Shown here: in pieces, positions 35,501 through 44,118 of the stretch
Position numbering within the stretch: position 1 is the stretch's first letter
Layout of the letters: each line of letters begins with the position of its first letter
From: Leptasterias polaris
Lineage: Eukaryota; Echinodermata; Asteroidea; Forcipulatida; Asteriidae
NCBI GenBank assembly: GCA_037783415.1
Contig: JAZGTN010000055.1
Span: forward strand, 806,001 to 870,000
Direction: 5' to 3'
Length of the DNA stretch: 64,000 nt
Notes under the pieces: model-generated
Seen by the model: only the letters and a program-made list of their open reading frames with translations
Databases searched by the model: none
Told to the model about the DNA's origin: nothing
Translations under genes and position numbers: made by a program

Positions 35501-38095
35501 TATTTGACCCAAATTTGATAAAAATGCTGAACTTACCCCTTGTGTTTTTTCTCAAATTTTGACCCAAATCTGATAAAACAGCTAGACTTACCCCTTATGA
35601 TTTCTTCAATTTTTGACCCAAATTTGATAAAAATGCTGGACTTACCCCTTATGATTTCTTCAATTTTTGACCCAAATTTGATAAAAATGCTGAACTTACC
35701 CCTTGTGTTTTTTCTCAAATTTTGACCCAAATCTGATAAAACAGCTGGACTTACCCCTTGTGATTTCTTCAATTTTTGACCCAAATCTAATAAAACAGCT
35801 GGACTTACCCCTTGTGATTTCTTAAATTTTTGACCCAAATTTGATAAAACAGCTGGACTTACCCCTTATGATTTCTTCAATATTTGACCCAAATTTGATA
35901 AAAATGCTGAACTTACCCCTTGTGTTTTTTCTCAAATTTTGACCCAAATCTGATAAAACAGCTAGACTTACCCCTTATGATTTCTTCAATTTTTGACCCA
36001 AATTTGATAAAACAGCTGGACTTACCCCTTATGATTTCTTCAATTTTTGACCCAAATTTGATAAAAATGCTGGACTTACCCCTTATGATTTCTTCAATTT
36101 TTGACCCAAATTTGATAAAACAGCTGGACTTACCCCTTGTGATTTCTTCAATTTTTGACCCAAATCTGATAAAACAGCTGGACTTACCCCTTGTGATTTC
36201 TTAAATTTTTTACCCAAATTTGATAAAACAGCTGGACTTACCCCTGATGATTTCTTCAATTTTTGACCCAAATTTGATAAAAATGCTGGACTTACCCCTT
36301 ATGATTTCTTCAATTTTTGACCCAAATTTGATAAAAATGCTGGACTTACCCCTTGTGATTTCTTCAATTTTTGACCCAAATTTGATAAAAATGCTGGACT
36401 TACCCCTTATGATTTCTTCAATTTTTGACCCAAATTTGATAAAACAGCTGGACTTACCCCTTATGATTTCTTCAATTTTTGACCCAAATTTGATAAAAAT
36501 GCTGAACTTACCCCTTGTGTTTTTTCTCAAATTTTGACCCAAATCTGATAAAACAGCTAGACTTACCCCTTATGATTTCTTCAATTTTTGACCCAAATTT
36601 GATAAAAATGCTGAACTTACCCCTTGTATTTTTTCTCAAATTTTGACCCAAATTTGATAAAACAGCTGGACTTACCCCTTATGATTTCTTTAATTTTTGA
36701 CCCAAATTTGATAAAACAGCTGGACTTACCCCTTGTATTTTTTTCTCAAATTTTTACCCAAATTTGATAAAACAGCTAGACTTACCCCTTATGATTTCTT
36801 CAATTTTTGACCCAAATTTGATAAAAATGCTGGACTTACCCCTTATGATTTCTTCAATTTTTGACCCAAATTTGATAAAACAGCTGGACTTACCCCTTGT
36901 GTTTGTTCTCAAATTTTAACCCAAATCTGATAAAACAGCTAGACTTACCCCTTATGATTTCTTCAATTTTTGACCCAAATTTGATAAAAATGCTGAACTT
37001 ACCCCTTGTATTTTTTCTCAAATTTTGACCCAAATTTGATAAAACAGCTAGACTTACCCCTTATGATTTCTTCAATTTTTGACCCAAATTTGATAAAAAT
37101 GCTGGACTTACCCCTTGTGTTTTTTCTCAAATTTTGACCCAAATTTGATAAAACAGCTGGACTTACCCTTATGATTTCTTCAATTTTTGACCCAAATTTG
37201 GTAAAACAGCTGTACTTACCCTTATGATTTCTTCAATTTTTGACCCAAATTTGATAAAAATGCTGAACTTAGGGCCTACCCCTTGTGTTTTTTCTCAAAT
37301 TTCGACCCAAATCTGATAAAACAGCTGGACTTACCCCTTGTGATTTCTTCAATTTTTGACCCAAATTTGATAAAACAGCTGAACTTACCCCTTGTGTTTT
37401 TTCTCAAATTTTGACCCAAATTTGATAAAACAGCTAGACTTACCCCTTATGATTTCTTCAATTTTTGACCCAAATTTGATAAAAATGCTGAACTTACCCC
37501 TTGTGTTTTTTCTCAAATTTTGACCCAAATCTGATAAAACAGCTAGACTTACCCCTTATGATTTCTTCAATTTTTGACCCAAATTTGATAAAAATGCTGA
37601 ACTTACCCCTTGTGTTTTTTCTCAAATTTTGACCGAAATCTGATAAAACAGCTAGACTTACCCCTTATGATTTCTTCAATTTTTGACCCAAATTTGATAA
37701 AAATGCTGAACTCACCCCTTGTGTTTTTTCTCAAATTTTGACCCAAATCTGATAAAACAGCTGGACTGACCCCTTGTGATTTCTTCAATTTTTGACCCAA
37801 ATTTGATAAAACAGCTGGACTTACCCCTTATGATTTCTTCAATTTTTGACCCAAATTTGATAAAAATGCTGAACTTACCCCTTGTGATTATTCTCAATTT
37901 TTGACCCAAATTTGATAAAACAGCTGGACTTACCCCTTAGATCTTTTCAATTTTTGACCCAAATTTGATAAAAATGCTGGACTTACCCCTTGTGATTTCT
38001 TCAATTTTTGACCCAAATTTGATAAAAATGCTGAACTTACCCCTTGTGTTTTTTCTCAATTTGTGACCGAAATTTGATAAAAATGCTGAACTTAC
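29564..38095 (+). repeat. Satellite B array (54-55 bp unit)
   Basis: There are roughly 157 units of the form GACTTACCCCTTATGATTTC, TTCAATTTTTGACCCAAATT, TGATAAAACAGCTG. Two ends alternate (AAAACAGCTG and AAAAATGCTG), and a 55 bp variant has GTGTTTTTTCTCAAATTTTG. Because 54 is a multiple of three, both strands stay open over several units in an 18-residue repeat; the 55 bp variant shifts the frame. Long blocks are near-identical copies (see findings). I see no evidence that it is translated. Confidence 0.93.
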
Positions 38096-39040
38096 CCCTT
38101 GTAATTTTAGCTGAAATTACATGAATTGTCAAAAGGAGTGGACAGCAAGGCTAACCCCTTGTAATTTTGGCTCAAATTTCTTGAAACGTCAAAAGGAATG
38201 AACAGTAGGCCTAAGGCTTACCCCTTGTAATTTTAGCTGAAATTACATGAATTGTTAAAAAGGAGTGGACAGCAATAAGGCTAACCCCTATTTTGACTCA
38301 AATTTCATTGAAACGTTAAAAGGAATGACCAGCAAGGCTATACCCCTTGTAATTTTTGCTCAAATTTCTTGAAACGTTAAAAGGAATGAACAGTAAGGCT
38401 TACCCCTTGTAATTTTGGCAGAAATTACTTGAAACGTCAAAAGGAATGACCAGCAAGGCTTAACCCTTGTAATTTAAACTGAAATTACATGAAACGTCAA
38501 GAGGAATGGACAGCAAGGCTTACCCCTTGTAATTTTGGGCAGAAATTACTCTAAACGTCAAAAGGAATGGACAGCAAGGCTTACCCTTGTAATTTTGGCT
38601 CAAATTTCACGAAACGTCAAAAGGAATGGACTTAGGCCTATCCCTCGTAATTTAAGCTGAAATTATTTGAAACATCAAAAGGAATGGACAGCAAGGCTTA
38701 CCCCTTGTAATGTTTGGCAGAAATTACTTGAAACGTCAAAAGGAATGGACAAGTAAGGCTTACCCCTTGTAATTTTGGCTCAAATTACTTGAAATGGACA
38801 CCAAAAGGAGCGGACAGTAAGGCTAATTACCCCTTGTAATTTTAGCTGAAATTTTTGATGTTCATTCCTTTTGACGTTTCAATGAAATTTGAGCTTAAAT
38901 TACAATGTCTCTCCCCAAAGTGGGTATGGTGATTACTCCTTTTGACAATTCATGTAATTTTAGCCAAAACTACAAGGGGTAAGCCTTACTGTCCATTCCT
39001 TTTGACGTTTCATGTAATTTGAGCTCAAATCATATACACA
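38096..39040 (+). repeat. Satellite A, right block with orientation switch
   Basis: About 13 A units run in plus orientation to about 38850. Two to three units follow in reverse orientation (TTTTGACGTTTCATGTAATT, CAAGGGGTAAGCC), interrupted at 38904-38938 by a 34-base copy of arm sequence. It then merges into the right arm. Confidence 0.85.
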
Positions 39041-39596
39041 TTATAAGACTTGCCGTTCTTTCCTTTTGACGAATTTCAGCCAAACTTACTAGGGGTCCTT
39101 TTCCGAATTTTGACCAAAATTTTACAGAACTGGGGACTTACCCCTTGTGTGATTTCTTTCAAAATTTGTGTACAAAAATGCTTGACTTACTTACCTCTTG
39201 TCATTTTTCTATTTTGTTTTTATAAACAAATTTGAATAACTCTGGATATAACAATACAACTCAGCAACTATTCAGAAATAATAGTCGCTCTTACTTGCCT
39301 CAAAATTAACTTTAAAAAATTACTGTACTTAAAAAGACTGTCAAAAAAAACAAAGGTTAAAACAAATTTGTGCAGAAAGTTAGTCAGAGTGACGACCGAG
39401 CGTTCAGGGGACTCAAACGCCGGTGGAACCAGCAGGGTGATCACCCATGTAGTTCCCTTCAGGGGTTGGCTAGTTCCCGGTCCCTCCTTGTCCTTTCCCA
39501 CCCGGAATAATCACCCTACCCACTTTGGGGAGAGACATGACGGAACCCCAATCCATTACAGCGGCCAGCAGTAAAAGTCATGTCCCTTACATTGAT

Positions 39597-39670
39597 AGGA
39601 GTAGGGCTCGAACCGGGTGTACCAGCTCTGGACCGCACGCATGCGAACAATCCAGTGCACCGCGGTGCCC
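39597..39670 (-). other. tRNA-like module 2, right arm
   Basis: This is the inverted copy of left-arm module 2; GGGCTCGAACC on the plus strand is the B-box complement. It points leftward into the array. Confidence 0.5.
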
Positions 39671-39751
39671 GTTGGTGTTTGAAGGTGATTTTAAACACTA
39701 CTTAAATAATACATTGTGAAAACGGTGACTTAATAAAAGGAAATAATAGGT

Positions 39752-39813
39752 AGTAGTGGGATTCGAACCAGGGTCAGTACGACTAAATACCTGCCCTAAC
39801 CACACAGGCTACT
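39752..39813 (-). other. tRNA-like module 1, right arm
   Basis: This is the inverted copy of the left-arm module, with B box GGATTCGAACC on the plus strand and terminal AGTAG/CTACT. It points leftward into the array. Confidence 0.6.
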
Positions 39814-40077
39814 GTTCCCTTTACAAATTACTGCACAATTCTGCAATGTGAAGTAACGGATTGGTCATGTCATTATCCGTCAGAATAAAGAAGGGCTTCA
39901 AAGTTTTTGTTTACAGCAGCCTCCCCCCAAATCTGAAGTTCTTAAGACAATAATTTTTAAAACAGTATGAATATTTCACATAATATAACTGACCAATAGT
40001 CAAGCTTCATAAAAAGGCATCATTTAATTAGCACCTACGCATAATGCTAGAGCCTAAACTCGCAACATAGAAAAATG

Positions 40078-40942
40078 AATGACCAGCAAGGCTTACCCCT
40101 TGTAATTTTTGGCAGAAATTACTTGAAACGTCAAAAGGAATGAACAGTAAGGCTTACCCCTTGTAAGTTTAGCTAAAATTACTTGAAATGTCAAAAGGAA
40201 TGAACAGCAAGGCTTACCCCTTGTAATATTTGGCAGAAATTACTTGAAACGTCAAAAGGAATGGACAACAAGGCTTACCCCTTGTAAGTTTAGCTAAAAT
40301 TACATGAAATGTCAAAAGGTATGAACAGCAAGGCTTACCCCTTGTAAGTTTAGCTAAAATTACATGAAATGTCAAAAGGAATGAACAGCAAGGCTTACCC
40401 CTTGTAATATTTGGCAGAAATTACTTGAAACGTCAAAAGGAATGGACAGCAAGGCTTACCCCTTGTAATTTTTGGCAGAAATTACTTGAAACGTCAAAAG
40501 GAATGAACAGTAAGGCTTACCCCTTGTAAGTTTAGCTAAAATTACTTGAAATGTCAAAAGGAATGAACAGCAAGGCTTACCCCTTGTAATATTTGGCAGA
40601 AATTACTTGAAACGTCAAAAGGAATGGACAACAAGGCTTACCCCTTGTAAGTTTAGCTAAAATTACATGAAATGTCAAAAGGAATGAACAGCAAGGCTTA
40701 CCCCTTGTAATATTTGGCAGAAATTACTTGAAACGTCAAAAGGAATGGACAACAAGGCTTACCCCTTGTAAGTTTAGCTAAAATTACATGAAATGTCAAA
40801 AGGTATGAACAGCAAGGCTTACCCCTTGTAAGTTTAGCTAAAATTACATGAAATGTCAAAAGGAATAAACAGCAAGGCTTACCCCTTGTAAGTTTAGCTA
40901 AAATTACATGAAATGTCAAAAGGAATGAACAGCAAGGCTTGC
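40078..40942 (+). repeat. Satellite A outside the right arm
   Basis: About 14-15 well-conserved 59-60 bp A units run in plus orientation, alternating AAGTTTAGCTAAAATTAC and AATATTTGGCAGAAATTAC types. They end abruptly at GCAAGGCTTGCGCACGG. They lie beyond the inverted arm, so the element is not symmetrical. Confidence 0.88.
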
Positions 40943-40949
40943 GCACGGT

Positions 40950-41510
40950 TAGAAACAAATAACCATTCACCCCAGAAATGATGCATAGGTTCTTGAAATT
41001 GTCCAACAATATATTTTGTTGACCCTTTAGGAAATTCACTTTAAGAAAAAAATAAATGAACCCTAATCTTTACCCTAGTCCTAACCTTGATCCTAAACTT
41101 AACCCTATTCCTAAACCCTAACCCCAATCCTGTACCCTAACCCCAATCCTGAACCCTAACCCTAACACAAAACAATGATACATGCTGAAAGGTGCTTGAA
41201 ATTGTCCGGTAGTATATTTGTTGACCCTTAGTTAATTCACTTGAGAAATAAATAAAAGAAACCCTAACTAGCCCTAACCCTGAACCGAAACCCAAGTCTC
41301 TAACCCTAAACCCTACACCCCAACCCTAAACCCTAACCCTGCATCCTAACCCTACACCCCAACCCGGAACCCTAAACCCAACCCTAACTCTGAAACCCCA
41401 ATCCTAACCCTAAAGACCCTTACAAAAAATGGTGATACATAAGTTCTTAAAATTGTCCAATAATAGTTTTGTTGACCCTTAGTTAATCCACGTAAGAAAG
41501 AAATGAAGAA
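40950..41510. repeat. Degenerate CCCTAA-rich block in three tandem units
   Basis: Three related units each start with CTTGAAATTGTCC or CTTAAAATTGTCC, continue with TTGTTGACCCTT and AATAAATGAA-like sequence, and the first two end in imperfect (CCCTAA)n and CCCTAATCC arrays (41056-41165, 41268-41415). CCCTAA is the reverse of the animal telomere repeat TTAGGG, but it is heavily interrupted here by CCCCAATCCTG and similar steps. Confidence 0.75.
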
Positions 41511-42564
41511 ACCATAAATCATGAAGCAAAAATAAGGAAATAAACAGAGAAATAAATGAATCATGGTTTGCATTAATTTTCTTTGCTCATTTTGCTTGTC
41601 GCAAAACAAAATTGAAAGTAACAATCTGGTAGAAATCACATGGCTAAATATATAAGTTGAAGTGAATGAAATGATATAAATTTGCATGCATCTATTAAAA
41701 AATGACATTGAAGGACGGTTTCAACCGCAGAGGCAAATTCACTTGAGTATGAATGCAAGAAAGCTAAATTTGCCAAAAATGACAAGGAAAACCAATTTAT
41801 TCTCATATATCATTGGTTAATGGAGAAGAGTAAAATCATTTTCTTCTATTACTTTTCAATAAAAACAACCATACAGAACATGTGAACATTTCAGTAAATT
41901 TCTATGTCACAACTTCAACTGAGTAATGGTTCTGGGTTTTTTTCCCTGTGACTTTGTATGTGTTGTACAAAGCTGTAGAGAGACAGTTCACGACACTCTG
42001 GTATTAATTAATCCCTCACAAAAACACAGCACACTTACACAGATGCCTACCCTGTCCGCCATTTTTTGGAGCAAAAATTTACACAAAATAATTTACTCCC
42101 CCAAAATGCCGGCAATGGTAGAGGCGCATTGTGCAGAGGTGTCTTCCGCGTTGTGCAAGGGTTTAATAAGAACATTGTACGTTCAACACACAGGCATTCC
42201 AGGATTCATCACAACCTCTGAATTGCCAGAAACAGGAAAGCAAAATCACTCTAAAACAAACAAATTAGGAAATTAATGGTGTCATTTATTGGCATTACTT
42301 CTCTTCAATGGTGGGCAAATGAAAGGCTTATGTACATTTACATAATAAACACATGACTTTGTTAGGTTCATGTAATAAAAAGGCCACTCTCAATTATAAA
42401 AACTTTGAATTAAATCATTAAATAGCAAACCATTTTAAACCTAAAAAATATTAACATAAATACATCATTATTTACAAACTGGATAAACAATTACCGATAA
42501 ACAAATGCATTTGGCATTGTTAGTTGGCAGTGTAGACTTCCATCTTGGTACAGACATCTTACTG

Positions 42565-42980
42565 GCATGTGATCTCTCAAGATTTTTCCTGATTTAAAGA
42601 ATTTCCCCAAAAACTCCTTGAGCCTTGAAACTGTCTTAACAGAAGTAAAGCGGTCACCAAAGGGAGAAAGAAATAGTCTACACTGTGTACAAACCTGTAG
42701 TTGTGTGTAAGCACTACATACGAAGTGAGGACCTGAGAACAAAAGAGGTCCACACAAGGCAGGGTTTTGAAACACTATGTGGACTTACACTATGTGGACT
42801 TACACACGTCCACACAGAGTTATTTAGTGTTGAGGAATAGGATTTTCCCAAAGTCTGTAAACCTCCTGAATTGTAACAATTGTAACATCTTGGAGGTTCG
42901 GGGTCTCGAAAAAGGGGGAACCCACACCAGCAAGGCATTTTCAGGAATTGTCACATTTGGCAAATCTCATCCTTGATCTT
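42565..42980. repeat. Dispersed repeat, copy 2
   Basis: It has AGAAGTAAAGCGGTCACC, GAAATAGTCTACACTGTGT and ACCTCCTGAATTGTAACA as in the other copies. An extra stretch with two TATGTGGACTTACAC copies (about 42776-42806) is inserted. Confidence 0.6.
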
Positions 42981-43370
42981 ATTTCACTTCCCTTGGAGTC
43001 GGTGTAACAATTTCAAGGAATCTTCAAGATTTCATTGTTCAGGGTTTTTTTTTGCTCACCAGAAGATGAAAATTATAGTTCCTGGTTTTGTGAAATGTTT
43101 AATTGTAATTAAGGCAAACGAAGACACACTAAATAAAGTATGCATAATTCTGCTCATTTCTCTACAGGTGTTATTTGATAAATTTGTATTGCTTTCAGAG
43201 CACACAAGTTGGATTGAAAGTACTAACAAGGTGGATCTCTTTTACAGATGTTGAATTTGCATCGGGGGAAAAAGAATATTGTTTAGCTTTACCCATACAC
43301 TGATGTGTGTAAAGCACTGTATAATCGATTCTTTCCCCCTGTCCTGTGAAAAATATCCACAGGCATATTA

Positions 43371-43440
43371 CTCGGGTGGGCTTCGAACCCTTGACCTTTT
43401 TCATTCTAGAGCAAATGTGTTACACTAGACCACCGAGATT
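43371..43440 (-). pseudogene. tRNA-like head of SINE family 2, copy 1
   Basis: Minus strand: GGTGGTCTAGTGTAACAC, CTCTAGAATG and B box GGTTCGAAGCC. The SINE extends over about 43251-43495 with TGTAAAGCACTGTATA in the body. Confidence 0.65.
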
Positions 43441-43664
43441 GCCTGGTAGCTAGAGGCAGTTCGAATCCTTTATTTTAGCAGCGGGAACCACTACAATTTT
43501 TTAAATGTTTAATTCGCATCGGGGATAAAGAATTTGATTTGGTTTCACCGCTACATGTGTAAAGCACTGTATACTTAGTAAGTTCCCCGAGTCATGTGAA
43601 AAAAATCCACAGGCATATTACTCAGGCGGGATTGTTGGATTTGAACTGCCTCTAGCTACCGTGC

Positions 43665-43737
43665 AATCTTGGTGGTCTAGTGGTAAGACATCTGCTCTAG
43701 AACTGCAAAGGTTGTGGGCTAGAATCCCACCCAAGTA
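43665..43737 (+). pseudogene. tRNA-like head of SINE family 2, copy 2 (inverted to copy 1)
   Basis: GGTGGTCTAGTGGTAAGACA, TGCTCTAGAACTGC and GGGCTAGAATCCCACC. It is inverted relative to copy 1, 220 bp away, so the pair can form a hairpin. Confidence 0.65.
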
Positions 43738-43845
43738 ATATCCCTTTGTATACAGTGCAATACTCAGATGGTGTAAGGGTAAAACCAAATAATAAGGTGG
43801 ATCTCATTTTCACCTGTGAAACATTCTGCACTTCACTGAGCTGTC

Positions 43846-44118
43846 CTACGCAGTGATTCCAAGGGTACTATCATCCTTCATCATGGCTGCAGTGGCTGCT
43901 GCATGGACCACACTAGCTGCAGTTCCATCTAACTGGTCCGTCAAGAAGTGACTTATAGTATCTATAGCATTGTCCATATCACCCTGAAGAGTTTGGATGC
44001 GGTTGGCGTTCTCTGCGGACATCTCGTCAAAACGCATCAACTCGTTCTTGTTGAAGAGCCCTCGGATGTGATAGTAACGCACCAAGGCATGGTGGAGACG
44101 GAATTGTAGTCCACTTAG
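43846..44118 (-). CDS. Coiled-coil gene last exon
   Basis: Ninety residues are followed by TAG at 43846-43848. It begins LSGLQFRLHHALVRYYHIRG, then NKNELMRFDEMSAEN and TISHFLTDQLDG, and ends Ala-rich (VVHAAATAAMMKDD). The acceptor is CATTACAG. The less coiled, aromatic-containing start may be the most diagnostic part of the protein for a family search. Confidence 0.88.
   Translation of the reverse strand, partial: LSGLQFRLHHALVRYYHIRGLFNKNELMRFDEMSAENANRIQTLQGDMDNAIDTISHFLTDQLDGTAASVVHAAATAAMMKDDSTLGITA

Larger units (their letters stand above)
38960..40077 (-). repeat. Right inverted arm of giant satellite element
   Basis: This is the reverse complement of the left arm. It keeps a stretch missing from the left arm (about 39100-39200) that resembles B units (GACTTACCCCTTGTGTGATT, AAAAATGCTTGACTTAC). 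It ends outside at about 40077 (CGCAACATAGAAAAATG) directly against more A-type units. Confidence 0.85.
41511..43845. other. 3' flank of the coiled-coil gene
   Basis: It holds an AGACCC-family MITE fragment (about 42020-42165), a dispersed repeat (42565-42980) and two inverted tRNA-SINE copies (43251-43745). A minus-strand AATAAA (plus TTTATT) lies at 43469-43474 inside a SINE. I recognise no gene. Confidence 0.6.

Noticed and set aside
29354..37909. Many open frames of 60-117 codons in the satellite array as protein genes
   Set aside because: They repeat identically with the satellite, occur on both strands and start or stop at unit variants; no known domain.
25690..38850. CRISPR array
   Set aside because: Animal genome; repeats are head-to-tail without unique spacers, so this is satellite DNA.
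40950..41510. True telomere or recent telomere fusion
   Set aside because: CCCTAA units are heavily interrupted and lie in tandem units with other sequence, with genes on both sides.
41352..41708. 118-codon minus-strand open frame
   Set aside because: Runs through the CCCTAA block and AT-rich sequence; no domain.
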